Shown: one piece after another, positions 7,452 to 15,707 of the stretch
How positions within the stretch are numbered: the first letter of the stretch is position 1
Layout: each line of letters begins with the position of its first letter
Source: a virus
Virus record (IMG/VR): IMGVR_UViG_3300020188_000808
Location: 186,001-250,000 of that record
Strand: one strand, 5' to 3'
Length of the DNA stretch: 64,000 bases
Made by a program: the position numbers and the translations under genes
Notes under the pieces: model-generated
What the model was told of the DNA's origin: nothing
The model's input: the letters and a program-made list of their open reading frames with translations, nothing else
The model's database searches: none

Positions 7452-8161
7452 TTTATACTCCATTTTGGATCACGTTTAATTAACTTCTTAGGTCTTAGTT
7501 TTAAGGCTCTAGTCATTAAATTAATTATACCACCTTTCTTAAAGTTTGTCAAATATCTTTTACGTTCTAATTCTTTAATCAGTTCATCTGTAAGTAAACA
7601 CTCTTCTAAACCGACCTTATTTGTCAAGTTAGTTGTTGTAAACTTAATGTAGCACAACGGGTCACCACGCTTAATAGACAGCTTAGATCGCGTATTATCA
7701 AAGATAAACCCCCAACTAGTAGTCCTTATCCACTTGTGTATATTAAAAGATCCACCAACAACTTCTCCAGGAAAGTTTTCGTTATGCATAAATGGCGGAA
7801 GTATTTCCATTAAGCAAGGCTCGTCTGCAACAAACAAATAATTTAAATTAAATTGAAATAATGGTTTTTTAACATCGTGCATATCTTCTTTAGGGTGTAT
7901 AGTAAACAAGTTATGTAATTGATGGTCATCAATTTCGTTAGATGTAACAACTACTATTCCGTCTTTAACTTCTGCATCAAACGACACAGGAGACTTTAAT
8001 AGAAACAAGTTGTTATAAAATCCTTGATATGAAGGACAATCAATAACACCACGCTTGTTGTAATCTTTGTTAACTACTTTTGGCGTTTTAAATCTTTCAG
8101 GTTCTATAACTAATAGATCAGGAATAGCACCTGCCCAACACCACCCTATATCAGCTGTCAT
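7448..8161 (-). CDS. Hypothetical protein, paralogue of the 38.5-kb gene
   Basis: No family assigned. Shared landmarks with the protein at 38479-39231 are a CPxxxxF region (VIDCPSYQGFYNNLFLLKSP against KGCPGIKDFMETGFVIP), an internal W...F..N... region, and a GxPLC motif (RGDPLCYIKF against MGEPLCQLIP). The two are thus divergent copies of one family. This copy has a basic C-terminus (LRPKKLIKRDPKW). No signal peptide or membrane segment. Function unknown. Confidence 0.65.
   Translation of the reverse strand: MTADIGWCWAGAIPDLLVIEPERFKTPKVVNKDYNKRGVIDCPSYQGFYNNLFLLKSPVSFDAEVKDGIVVVTSNEIDDHQLHNLFTIHPKEDMHDVKKPLFQFNLNYLFVADEPCLMEILPPFMHNENFPGEVVGGSFNIHKWIRTTSWGFIFDNTRSKLSIKRGDPLCYIKFTTTNLTNKVGLEECLLTDELIKELERKRYLTNFKKGGIINLMTRALKLRPKKLIKRDPKWSIK
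7524..7552 (-). promoter_or_regulatory. Early promoter inside the preceding gene
   Basis: TTGACA (7547-7552), 17 bases, TATAAT (7524-7529), perfect consensus, located in the last 105 bases of the hypothetical gene and pointing at the HIT and SGNH genes. Confidence 0.8.
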
Positions 8162-8699
8162 ATTCGCCTACATTCTCCCAAGGATATACTAACCATACAT
8201 CATTTTCTTCTTTATTAATTTCGTGGCAAGTGTAATTTACGTCATGAAAAGTACTTGCTAGGTTTTCAGTGAGTGTAGCAAAGCGAACATTGTTACCCCA
8301 AACACGTTCCCATTTAGGATCGTTAGGTAAACAACTTGCTTGCCAGTCTTCTTTGATCCAATTGAATGTAGCACCAGTATCGTTGATATCATCTACAATA
8401 AGAATTTTCTTTTCTAATGGACCACCTGTAACTTTTAATGCATCATCACTTACATAACCATATGCATCTTCTGCCATCCAAAAGTTACTTTCTTGATGAC
8501 TTTCACTATCACGTAGACTTACTTTAATTGCTTCGCAACGAATGCCTGTCATGTTTGAAATAATAGTAGCAGGTACATTACCTCCACGTGTAATACCTAC
8601 AATATAATCAGGACGCCAATGGTCCTTATACATTTGATTTACAATATTAACGCACATGTTTTCTACGTCAGTCCAACTATAGTAATGTTTCTTAATCAT
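8151..8699 (-). CDS. Phosphoribosyltransferase-like protein
   Basis: Type I PRTase fold. The PRPP-binding motif is KILIVDDINDTGATFN (about residues 96-111), preceded by the PDYIVGITRGGNVPA beta-strand/loop and followed by FATLTEN. Such enzymes salvage purine bases or act as regulators; the base specificity cannot be read here. Similar proteins are frequent in marine T4-like phages. It overlaps both neighbours by 8-11 bases and so sits in a tightly packed operon. Confidence 0.85.
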   Translation of the reverse strand: MIKKHYYSWTDVENMCVNIVNQMYKDHWRPDYIVGITRGGNVPATIISNMTGIRCEAIKVSLRDSESHQESNFWMAEDAYGYVSDDALKVTGGPLEKKILIVDDINDTGATFNWIKEDWQASCLPNDPKWERVWGNNVRFATLTENLASTFHDVNYTCHEINKEENDVWLVYPWENVGEYDS

Positions 8700-9327
8700 T
8701 TTTGTTTCTCCAAGGGTATGTTTCTTTCATTGCTAACCTTAATGGTCCTTGTGTGTGTATTTCAGGATCAAAGGGTACAAATTTGATAGTAGGTGTAAAT
8801 CTGTGAAAGTCTTTGAAAGGAGTAGCAGTATGTAATATATTACTTTTGAAAATAATCATACGTCCTGGAATAGGAGGGATAGCAATAATTTCAGGATATG
8901 ATTGACCTTCAATAGTACCTTCGTGTTTAAGGTTAGTAATAAACTTTGTTTCACCACCTTGATTAATATCCCAGCTATTGTTTGCATAGAACATAAATGT
9001 CCATGCATTATCACCTTCGTCATCAATGTGATAGTTTGCTAATTCACGTGGTGCAAAGATGTTTGCATGTGATCTTTTTAATACTGATCCATGTACATGC
9101 GGTACATGTTCTTCTAAGAATGTCCAAAGACTGTTAAATGTTTTAGTACCTAAGTAATCTCCGGTACTCATTCCTGTTGGAGGCAAATCAACATCGTCAA
9201 CTTCACCGTAGAAATAATTCCAACTAGCGACTTCTGTTACTAGTTCATTTAGTTCAGGTGGTCCAAATACTTCATCATATATTTTAATATCACCATCTAA
9301 GTATTCTGTAATTTTAGGCTTATGCAT
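8692..9327 (-). CDS. 2-oxoglutarate/Fe(II)-dependent oxygenase
   Basis: The double-stranded beta-helix oxygenase signature is present: NYHIDDEG gives the HxD iron ligands (about residue 98), PGRMIIFKSNILHTATPF gives the distal His (about 164), and the Arg of HRFTPTIKF binds 2-oxoglutarate. The spacing fits prolyl-4-hydroxylase-like enzymes. Substrate unknown; in phages these are candidates for protein or nucleic-acid hydroxylation. One of four such enzymes in the window. Confidence 0.85.
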   Translation of the reverse strand: MHKPKITEYLDGDIKIYDEVFGPPELNELVTEVASWNYFYGEVDDVDLPPTGMSTGDYLGTKTFNSLWTFLEEHVPHVHGSVLKRSHANIFAPRELANYHIDDEGDNAWTFMFYANNSWDINQGGETKFITNLKHEGTIEGQSYPEIIAIPPIPGRMIIFKSNILHTATPFKDFHRFTPTIKFVPFDPEIHTQGPLRLAMKETYPWRNKND

Positions 9328-9757
9328 CTTTCAAATAATCCCTATTATCAATCCACTTGCCATCTTTGACAAAGCCCCAGCTTTGTGCTTTTTTACCCAT
9401 AAAGAACAAACTCCAACATGGAATGTTATTGTTGTTCTTGTCTTTAGCAAGTTCTAACCAATGCAAATCTTTTGCACTTCTAAATCTAATATGTCCTGGC
9501 CCACGCCAAAACTTACCTTCAGGTGTATGTTCCCAATAGCCACCACTTAAAATAATAGCACCCCAACTCCATGGATGATCATGTAGTGTAGGTTCATCGC
9601 TTACAAGAACTTTGTGTAGTGTAATATTAAACGGAAAGTTTTTACGTTCTTTTAAAAATAGATAATAACGGATAAGGTAAGGTACCTTTCCGTCTCTGTC
9701 TGTAATTACTCGACGTCTTCCAAGTTTGTCCATAATCTTAGAAAGGAATGTCATCAT
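9320..9757 (-). CDS. Cupin-like protein
   Basis: A compact beta-barrel protein: LHDHPWSWGAIILSGGYWEH carries the His residues of a cupin motif 1, followed by GPGHIRFRSAKDLHWLEL with a third His, and CWSLFFMGKKAQSWGF. A metal-binding cupin is likely; the reaction is unknown. The frame extends to a GTG at 9766, but I prefer ATG 9757 because AGGTG lies 6 bases upstream. It overlaps the preceding gene by 20 bases. Confidence 0.7.
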   Translation of the reverse strand: MMTFLSKIMDKLGRRRVITDRDGKVPYLIRYYLFLKERKNFPFNITLHKVLVSDEPTLHDHPWSWGAIILSGGYWEHTPEGKFWRGPGHIRFRSAKDLHWLELAKDKNNNNIPCWSLFFMGKKAQSWGFVKDGKWIDNRDYLKDA

Positions 9758-10118
9758 CAAATTCACCTGCTTCTTTTTTACCTTTGTAATCTTGCTTAAC
9801 TAAATCATACATAGTTTTAAAATTATGCCAAACTATTTTTAGTGCTGGATACTCTTTACACATTTCTGTTATTTCATCTTCGTCTAATGTATTTAGGCCA
9901 ACGTCAGAAAAAAGTGTACTATTAATATCAATACTAGTAATTCCGCCTACTGTTGCACCTGACTGAAATGAGTCATCAAATGAATATGTAACGTCACTCA
10001 TTGTGTTATCAAGGATAAGCCCACTATCTGATGCACTACCAATAGTAATTGTACTTGTACTGCACTGATCGTCAGTACCAATAGTAATTGAATAGTCATC
10101 TTTGTCTTTATCATCCAT
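9738..10118 (-). CDS. Conserved acidic hypothetical protein
   Basis: The N-terminal 70 residues are low-complexity Asp/Ser/Thr-rich (YSITIGTDDQCSTSTITIG), and the C-terminal part is a conserved-looking helical segment LDEDEITEMCKEYPALKIVWHNF ending in EFDDDIPF. I recognise this tail from memory in marine T4-like phages but not a function. Start ATG 10118 is supported by AAGGA 8 bases upstream; an in-frame ATG at 10151 lacks a site and lies inside the preceding gene. No membrane segment. Confidence 0.65.
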   Translation of the reverse strand: MDDKDKDDYSITIGTDDQCSTSTITIGSASDSGLILDNTMSDVTYSFDDSFQSGATVGGITSIDINSTLFSDVGLNTLDEDEITEMCKEYPALKIVWHNFKTMYDLVKQDYKGKKEAGEFDDDIPF

Positions 10119-11157
10119 TACTAATTCCTTTATATAAAGCTCGACCATCAAAGAACTCTTTCTTTAATAGATCTGTTTGTTTTAATAGTGCAGGCAAATA
10201 AGATTCATAATTTTCTACATAGTCAACTAACTGTGCAACTATTTTATCTTTATTAGCTTTGTAGCTTTCAAAAGATTCAGTCCACGCACTAGGATATTTA
10301 AATTTATCAATAGCCATTTCACTATAGCTTAGTCTATCAGGCACCATAGGAAGTGCATTTACTAATGCACCTTCATACCAACTAATGCCAAGTGTTTCTT
10401 GTAGGTTAGCACTAAACACTACTTTTGCTTCACCTAGCAAGTTATGATATTCGTTTTTACTTAATGTTTGTTCTTGACATACTACAAATTCGTATTCAGG
10501 AAGTTGCTCCGCTAAGTCACGGAATATGTCTACTTGCTTCTCCGGTGCTACACGATGTGGGAACAAGACCAAGTCTCGCTTCTGCATACCTTTGTAACTG
10601 TCTAAACTGTTACGCAAATACTCCATAGGCCAACCAACTCTGTGATTCTTGTTTGGATCCATACGTAAACTTTTTGCAAATAGATCAATATGGAATTGTG
10701 TAGCAAAATAGTTATCATCATAACATTCATACATAGAACGTTCTGCATGTCTTACCCAAGGTTTGTCGCCTATTAGTCTACCCAAGAAGTCATGTGGATC
10801 ATAGCTACCAGCATGCCACATACCACCAATGCGAATGTCAACACCCAATAGTTCTGCCATGTAGCGTAGTTGTATAACTGTAGGGTTCCAGGCATCGGTA
10901 TAAAGAAAATAATCACCGTCCTTAATAGTTCCTGCACAGAACATTTCTCCTATTTGTTCTAGTTGTTTACTTTTGTAAACGTTAGTACCACCAAAGTTGA
11001 GAAAAGCCCCAGGCGTTGTAGCCTGAGGCGTTTCCCCTCCACTAATAATCTTTACGTCCATATTTGTAGCACGTTGAAGTTGCTTTGGAAGATATTCTTT
11101 CCATTGCTTAGTATAACGGGTATCTACTGCTTCAATGTCTACAATGTACGTTGTCAT
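10111..11157 (-). CDS. GT-B-fold glycosyltransferase
   Basis: C-terminal Rossmann half with family 1/4-like motifs: VLFPHRVAPEKQVDIFRDLA near 195, VVFSANLQETLGISWYEGAL near 252 (the E of the sugar-nucleotide site) and MVPDRLSY. The N-terminal half is less conserved. It would transfer a sugar from a nucleotide donor; the acceptor could be modified DNA, as in T4, or a virion protein or host surface. Its place inside the 7-deazaguanine block and near a sugar epimerase makes DNA hypermodification worth considering, but this is inference. ATG overlaps the upstream stop as TAATG. Confidence 0.75.
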   Translation of the reverse strand: MTTYIVDIEAVDTRYTKQWKEYLPKQLQRATNMDVKIISGGETPQATTPGAFLNFGGTNVYKSKQLEQIGEMFCAGTIKDGDYFLYTDAWNPTVIQLRYMAELLGVDIRIGGMWHAGSYDPHDFLGRLIGDKPWVRHAERSMYECYDDNYFATQFHIDLFAKSLRMDPNKNHRVGWPMEYLRNSLDSYKGMQKRDLVLFPHRVAPEKQVDIFRDLAEQLPEYEFVVCQEQTLSKNEYHNLLGEAKVVFSANLQETLGISWYEGALVNALPMVPDRLSYSEMAIDKFKYPSAWTESFESYKANKDKIVAQLVDYVENYESYLPALLKQTDLLKKEFFDGRALYKGISNG

Positions 11158-11375
11158 TAGTTAGGTTTCCTATTCCGGGTAAACTTACCCTTATTCTTAT
11201 TATCACGATTCTTCCTCAATTTGGAAGGATCTAAATAGAATTGCCATGCTCGGCTATTCTTGTTGTACAAATCTTTTTCATCGAACTTAAAACCGTAGTT
11301 ACGACAAAAAACACGGAACTTATCCAAGTCATCAAAAATTTTGATAATCTCAGGCTTTTCTTCCCAGTACGACAT
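11157..11375 (-). CDS. Small basic hypothetical protein, 72 aa
   Basis: N-terminal part WEEKPEIIKIFDDLDKFRVFCRNYG looks folded, while the C-terminus is strongly basic and Asn/Lys/Arg-rich (KLRKNRDNKNKGKFTRNRKP), suggesting nucleic-acid contact. No family named. It precedes the glycosyltransferase with a one-base stop/start overlap. Confidence 0.6.
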   Translation of the reverse strand: MSYWEEKPEIIKIFDDLDKFRVFCRNYGFKFDEKDLYNKNSRAWQFYLDPSKLRKNRDNKNKGKFTRNRKPN

Positions 11376-11387
11376 TGCTTTACTCCT

Positions 11388-11846
11388 TTAGCTTTTTGCA
11401 TACTCAATATGTGCGCCGTTTTCTCCATCTTCACTAATGTCAATATGAATCTCACGACCGGGGTATTTAGCATTGATCTTTTGGTACAGATCGTCTGCCA
11501 TCATCTCACAACTTTTATAATCTACATTTAGTTCACCTTCATATAGTTTCATTAACCATCGTTTAAATTGAATAAATTCGATATCTCTGTCGTTGTGTGT
11601 TACAGTGATAGCGACCTTAAAATGGAATATGTGTCTGTGGGGATATCCCAAAAACGAAACATCATATTCGTCACCTGTTGCAAGACTAGGATCATCTAGT
11701 GCCGCAGGATACTTATGGATACCTTCTTTAGTAAAAGTAACCCAAATCATTCTTTTTGCGTTGTTCATAAGATCTTTCATGTTTTCTTCTTTAGTCCTTC
11801 TCATCATATAATCATGATGTGATTCGTAGTTGTTATTTGTACTCAT
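11388..11846 (-). CDS. QueD/6-pyruvoyl-tetrahydropterin synthase-like T-fold protein
   Basis: Likely converts dihydroneopterin triphosphate toward 6-carboxy-tetrahydropterin, between FolE and QueE. Evidence is the likely zinc triad, His of KEGIHKYPAA plus HRH of GYPHRHIFHFKV, a RDIEFIQFKRWL segment equivalent to the family's DFxxLK, and CEMMADDL with the conserved Glu. The usual catalytic Cys before HGH is not seen at its normal place, so activity may differ. Assignment rests mainly on fold-like pattern and context. The -10 of a strong promoter abuts this ATG, so the true start may be an internal Met (residues 14, 15 or 23). Confidence 0.6.
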   Translation of the reverse strand: MSTNNNYESHHDYMMRRTKEENMKDLMNNAKRMIWVTFTKEGIHKYPAALDDPSLATGDEYDVSFLGYPHRHIFHFKVAITVTHNDRDIEFIQFKRWLMKLYEGELNVDYKSCEMMADDLYQKINAKYPGREIHIDISEDGENGAHIEYAKS

Positions 11847-11875
11847 AGTATACTATCTTTCGTCCTCATTGTCAA
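11847..11875 (-). promoter_or_regulatory. Early promoter abutting a start codon
   Basis: TTGACA (11870-11875), 17 bases, TATACT (11847-11852), and the ATG follows with no gap. Transcription would begin a few bases inside the annotated frame. Confidence 0.65.
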
Positions 11876-12401
11876 CCGGATTATCGTTTTCATATTTGGA
11901 CCAATCTGTAAATTTTGAACGGTCTTGTAAGTCATGTACTTGATGAATCCAAACTCCAGCATTAGATGCCTTAAAGTCTTTGTCATCAATTTTAATACAA
12001 GCATTATAGTTTAGTAGATCAATGTAAGGAAGTTTAACACTAATTTGGCTAATAAATTTATTATCTTCGTTGTACCCTGCTTCTATAACATACTCATGAT
12101 ATTTTACATCATAGTCTAATGTAACCATATAACCTTCTTTAAGCAAACCATGTACAAGTGTATCCCATGCCTTGTTAGTAGCATCGTCACCGTGTGGTAA
12201 TTTTATTTGAAAACTTTGATTAGCACCAAGATAGATATGATCAACGTGATGCTTGTGTGCTTGTTCGAGAACTTCATCTAATGGAGGACATCCTACGACA
12301 AATAGTGTATCCATTTCAAATGCTGGTGTTTTTTCTACTTCATAACCAGTAAAGTATACTACATCATCTTTAACTACACCATCTGAATAATCACGTTTCA
12401 T
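11853..12401 (-). CDS. Conserved hypothetical protein in the queuosine-like block
   Basis: Unrecognised 182-aa soluble protein. It starts with KRDYSDGVVKDDVVYFTGYEVEKTPAF, then VVGCPPLDEVLEQAHKHHVDHIYLGANQSFQ, and ends in an acidic tail. The middle resembles an alternating alpha/beta fold. It stands immediately upstream of the QueD-like gene, and from memory homologues occur next to queD/queE/folE in marine phages, so a link to deazaguanine synthesis is possible but unproven. Confidence 0.65.
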   Translation of the reverse strand: MKRDYSDGVVKDDVVYFTGYEVEKTPAFEMDTLFVVGCPPLDEVLEQAHKHHVDHIYLGANQSFQIKLPHGDDATNKAWDTLVHGLLKEGYMVTLDYDVKYHEYVIEAGYNEDNKFISQISVKLPYIDLLNYNACIKIDDKDFKASNAGVWIHQVHDLQDRSKFTDWSKYENDNPVDNEDER

Positions 12402-12579
12402 TTTTTGTTAACCTATCAATTTGATCTTTAATTACTAATTTCATTTTTTTAAGTTTTGTTAATAGGGCTTTATGTCCAAAGTCTCTATACATTGTACGTT
12501 CTTTTTCAATCTCGTCAACTTTTTTTGCATAGAATTTATGCTCTTCGGTTAATTTTTTTACAAGTTTTTTTTGTTTCAT
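12391..12579 (-). CDS. Small DUF465/YdcH-like protein
   Basis: A 62-aa, wholly helical protein with the DUF465 pattern: an EEHKFYAKKVDEIE helix, a turn, and LLTKLKKMKLVIKDQIDRL. The family is widespread in proteobacteria and phages and has no firm function. The early promoter's -10 lies 6-11 bases before the ATG, so the mRNA is predicted to be leaderless. It overlaps the next gene by 11 bases. Confidence 0.7.
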   Translation of the reverse strand: MKQKKLVKKLTEEHKFYAKKVDEIEKERTMYRDFGHKALLTKLKKMKLVIKDQIDRLTKNET

Positions 12580-12584
12580 AATAT

Positions 12585-12613
12585 ATTATAGCACTATAAT
12601 GACTTGTCGTCAA
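12585..12613 (-). promoter_or_regulatory. Early promoter, predicted leaderless start
   Basis: TTGACG (12608-12613), 17 bases, TATAAT (12585-12590). The ATG at 12579 falls at the predicted +1. The -35 lies in the end of the oxygenase gene. Confidence 0.8.
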
Positions 12614-13199
12614 GTGCTTCTCCTCCTAAATTGCCATTAAATGCTATTGATATACGTGATGTATTGCTCGTATTATCTCCAACACTATGATTGATCCAAC
12701 CCGGAAAACATACAAGATCACCATCTTTTGGCATCACTGTGTATCTTGTTCCGTTAAAGGGAGTTGGAATTTTGGTTAGTTTATATGGTAATGCATAGTC
12801 CATTAGTCCATGCGGACTAGAAAGAACAAGATTACCACCTTCTGCGGGCGCCTTTACGTAGTATACAGCTGACATAATATGTCCTGGGTGCATATGCATG
12901 TCATTAGTATTAGACCTGCTTGTATTAGGCTTATTAACGTTAATCCAAGCCTGTGTTACTTCTATACGGCAGTTGTCAACAAGTCCTAATAGTTCTGCTT
13001 GTTTATCAAACAATGCTTGTACACGAGCTACAAGAGGTTGCAATATTACGTTAGTAAGATCAAGATGCATACTTTGCCAGTTGTCATTTGTACCTTCTGC
13101 ACTATACAGGCCATGACAAAATGCATACAACGTATCGTTGCTTAGTTCGTTAGCATGTTCATACAAGAAGGGCGTTGCAAAAAGCGATTCTGTATGCAT
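12594..13199 (-). CDS. 2OG-Fe(II) oxygenase (PF13759-like)
   Basis: Iron ligands are seen as MHMHPGHIMSAVYYV (HxH-type ligand region near residue 105) and FPGWINHSVGDN (distal His near 170), followed by SRISIAFN with the 2-oxoglutarate-binding Arg. This is the layout of the small phage and marine bacterial oxygenases of Pfam 2OG-FeII_Oxy_5. Substrate unknown. Sister enzymes lie at 20787 and, more distantly, 8692 and 42253. Confidence 0.85.
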   Translation of the reverse strand: MHTESLFATPFLYEHANELSNDTLYAFCHGLYSAEGTNDNWQSMHLDLTNVILQPLVARVQALFDKQAELLGLVDNCRIEVTQAWINVNKPNTSRSNTNDMHMHPGHIMSAVYYVKAPAEGGNLVLSSPHGLMDYALPYKLTKIPTPFNGTRYTVMPKDGDLVCFPGWINHSVGDNTSNTSRISIAFNGNLGGEALDDKSL

Positions 13200-13208
13200 T
13201 AATAACTC

Positions 13209-14741
13209 CTATAAATTCTCTTCTAAGTTATCTAACTTATCTTCTGATAGTTCAGGTTCGTCTACTGTTGCTGTGTTAGTATCTTCAACTTCAAACAAGT
13301 TTCCAAAGTGTGTACTTGCGTTTACAGTCTTTTTACCTGTTGCACCACGTGTTCCAATAATGGTCATAAAAAACTTTGAATTGTCTTCTATGATTTTGTT
13401 CGCTTTGTCTCTGTCGTCAGTTGCAAATATTGCCTCCACAACATCTCGGAAAAATACCCTGTCAAAACGCTCTTCCACAAGCATGTTCGGAACGACTCCA
13501 TTGTCGTATTGTCTATTCGCTTCTTGTACTGCATTAATATGACTCCATACATTATGACCCATTTGGATCGCATATGAAAAACTATCCCAAGATGTTTTTC
13601 CTTCTTTACCTATTTTATTTAAATCACCAGGTGCATAAATTGTAACATCTTTGGCTTTTAAATCTTGTGTAATAGGTGAATCTTTAAAACTAGTATGTTT
13701 ACCTTCTCTAACAAATGCCTGTCCAAACGGAGTAGTGTCTGTTGCTAGTGCTTTGTTGTCGATACTAGGAACCATTCTATACACCCATTTACTTCTATCC
13801 TGTGTTTCTAATTCACAATATATTTGACCGTTTGCTGTTGCTAAAAATGGAGAAGCACAATCAAATGTAATCATAAAGTTAGGGTTGTGATACTTACGCA
13901 CCGCACGTTGGATATCAGTTAATAGTGTAGCCCACTCCAATTTACTTGTACCTAAGAAGTGCATTACATCATGTAAGCCTGTTTGTAATAGTCCGTCAAA
14001 CCTTAATGCAACTAGACGTTTAAGAACCAAATGCACATCACACATGTTCTGTCCACCCATACTCCAACCATTAAAATGTGTATCAGGATACTTGGCTGGA
14101 TCACAATAGTCTTTCATCTGTTGATACCAATCTTCAGCATCAGCATGATTTTCACCTTGTAGTACGTTTAGGAATTTACAAGCACCACTTCTATTTTTCA
14201 TAAAGAAGTCATTGTTAATACGTGTAGCATTAACGGCATCTTGATAGTTGTCAATACCTGTTGCTTTAGCACCTTCAGGTGAACGTGCCACCCAGGCAGG
14301 GATATCAAGGATCATACCATAGTCCATGTAAGCATCCATCCATGCAAGAACTTGTGTACGTTTTTTCATTGCTTTAGGACAGTTAGGATTCTTCCAGTCG
14401 CCTTCCCAAACACCTTTACCAATTTGGAAACCACCTGAGTCACCAAGTAGCCAACTAGTAGTACGATCTCTGTTACGGATCATATCTTCTTTAGGTGAGT
14501 CCTTGTTGATATCAAGTTCGGCATGTCCTGCTGAATACAAACTCCAATGGTATTGAAACTGTCCGTCTTTACGGTTTAACCAATTAAGACTTTCAACACC
14601 GTTCTTAAAGTTTGCAGGAATACGATTGTATTCTACATATTCGCCTGCTCTTTGTTTACCAACAAACGTAGCATAGAAGCCACTTAGTGCTGGTAAGAAC
14701 GTTGCGTAATCGTTCTGTGCTTTTGTTAAGTCGGTATTCAA
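13209..14741 (-). CDS. dpdA: DpdA-like tRNA-guanine-transglycosylase paralogue (DNA base exchange)
   Basis: TGT-superfamily TIM barrel. Motifs: WLLGDSGGFQIGKG (substrate-binding DSGGFQ, about residues 96-109), MILDIPAWVAR, FLNVLQGENHADAEDWY, FNGWSMGGQN (GG loop) and MITFDCASP (a likely catalytic Asp, about 285). Unlike bacterial TGT (about 375 aa) it is 510 aa and I see no C-terminal CxCxxC...H zinc site, features of the DpdA group that inserts 7-deazaguanine bases into DNA. With FolE, QueD-like and QueE encoded nearby, it is the likely end point of a phage DNA-modification pathway. Acidic C-terminal tail of about 35 residues. Confidence 0.85.
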   Translation of the reverse strand: MNTDLTKAQNDYATFLPALSGFYATFVGKQRAGEYVEYNRIPANFKNGVESLNWLNRKDGQFQYHWSLYSAGHAELDINKDSPKEDMIRNRDRTTSWLLGDSGGFQIGKGVWEGDWKNPNCPKAMKKRTQVLAWMDAYMDYGMILDIPAWVARSPEGAKATGIDNYQDAVNATRINNDFFMKNRSGACKFLNVLQGENHADAEDWYQQMKDYCDPAKYPDTHFNGWSMGGQNMCDVHLVLKRLVALRFDGLLQTGLHDVMHFLGTSKLEWATLLTDIQRAVRKYHNPNFMITFDCASPFLATANGQIYCELETQDRSKWVYRMVPSIDNKALATDTTPFGQAFVREGKHTSFKDSPITQDLKAKDVTIYAPGDLNKIGKEGKTSWDSFSYAIQMGHNVWSHINAVQEANRQYDNGVVPNMLVEERFDRVFFRDVVEAIFATDDRDKANKIIEDNSKFFMTIIGTRGATGKKTVNASTHFGNLFEVEDTNTATVDEPELSEDKLDNLEENL

Positions 14742-14753
14742 ATTATTCTCCTA

Positions 14754-14954
14754 TTATCCAAAGGCTTTAATTGCTAAAAGCGGAACAAGCCAAGGATAAA
14801 CTAAATGTTCTATTAGTTCGTATATTACTAATACTGTTAATAATATTGCCCATAGTTTACTTGTCTTTGCTTTGTTACTAACATATGTAAACACCTTTGA
14901 ATGTGCTTTTCCTATTTTGTCTATTAAGCCTGGCTTTTTATTTTTTTTCGTCAT
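14754..14954 (-). CDS. Small membrane protein, 66 aa
   Basis: Basic N-terminal half (KKNKKPGLIDKIGKAHSKVF) followed by about 30 hydrophobic residues (LWAILLTVLVIYELIEHLV), consistent with one or two transmembrane helices, N-terminus inside. No family recognised. It lies between the clamp gene and dpdA in the same orientation. Confidence 0.6.
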   Translation of the reverse strand: MTKKNKKPGLIDKIGKAHSKVFTYVSNKAKTSKLWAILLTVLVIYELIEHLVYPWLVPLLAIKAFG

Positions 14955-14960
14955 TTATCC

Positions 14961-15692
14961 TTACTTAGTTTGTGCTGGTAGAATATAGTCGTACTGACCT
15001 AAACCACTGTCAACACTTAATGCCATTGCACCTTGATCACTAATCTTCATAGTTACTTTACCATCAAGATTTAAAATAGCTTGTACTTGTGCTACAGGCC
15101 AACTCCAAGCATGTTTCAATTCACTGCCAACTCCGTGTTGGAATACAAATGATCCTGCGTGTTGTGAAGCGTCACCAAAAGTAAACACTAAGTTATCATT
15201 TTCAGTCTTAACTGTAAATGTAGTTTCTTCTGAATGTGCCGCACTTTGCAATTTCATTCTAGTAATTGAAGCCATTGTAGGCTCAATGGTTACGTCCCAA
15301 CTTGCACCTTTAAACTTAACAGTTTTAAGTTTCTCATCAATAATTGCTTTATTCATAAAGCGATAATCGTTTTCAAAGTCACCTGCTTCGTTTTCAAAGT
15401 GTAAGTGTGTTGGCAAAGTTTCGCCGTCTTTTTCTCTAGACTCTACAGTAATCTTTGCTTGTTTTTGATACTCAGGATTCTTTAAGTGTAGTGCTAACTT
15501 GTCTAAGTTAGGCATACCAAAGGTTCCTTTAAATTCGTTTACTGCCGCCTTTGTTGTAGCAGTTAAGATAACACTTCTATCTTCTGCCATTGATTCGATT
15601 GTCGTTGCGGCATCTTCACCAGTAACTTTTACTAAAGTTAAAAATCCTAGTGAATGTGTATGAGCAACAACGTCTTGTAAGATATCTTTCAT
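14961..15692 (-). CDS. 45: DNA polymerase sliding clamp (gp45-like)
   Basis: Encodes the trimeric PCNA-like clamp that holds gp43 on DNA and, in T4, also activates late transcription. Pattern: 243 aa (T4 gp45 is 228), alternating beta strands and helices, with SLGFLTLVKVTG at the start, KAAVNEFKGTFGMPNLDKLALHL, a second domain with SITRMKLQSAAH, and a C-terminal GQYDYILPA. It has a dedicated strong early promoter and a TGGAGA ribosome-binding site. Late promoters elsewhere in the window make the T4-like clamp-dependent activation plausible. Confidence 0.85.
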   Translation of the reverse strand: MKDILQDVVAHTHSLGFLTLVKVTGEDAATTIESMAEDRSVILTATTKAAVNEFKGTFGMPNLDKLALHLKNPEYQKQAKITVESREKDGETLPTHLHFENEAGDFENDYRFMNKAIIDEKLKTVKFKGASWDVTIEPTMASITRMKLQSAAHSEETTFTVKTENDNLVFTFGDASQHAGSFVFQHGVGSELKHAWSWPVAQVQAILNLDGKVTMKISDQGAMALSVDSGLGQYDYILPAQTK

Positions 15693-15707
15693 TTTAACAT
15701 TTCTCCA

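Noticed and set aside
13138-13542. Long plus-strand frames opposite real genes (also 47679-48134, 56038-56508, 59532-60026)
   Set aside because: They lie entirely within well-supported minus-strand genes, have Ser/Val/Pro-rich shadow composition and lack ribosome-binding sites.
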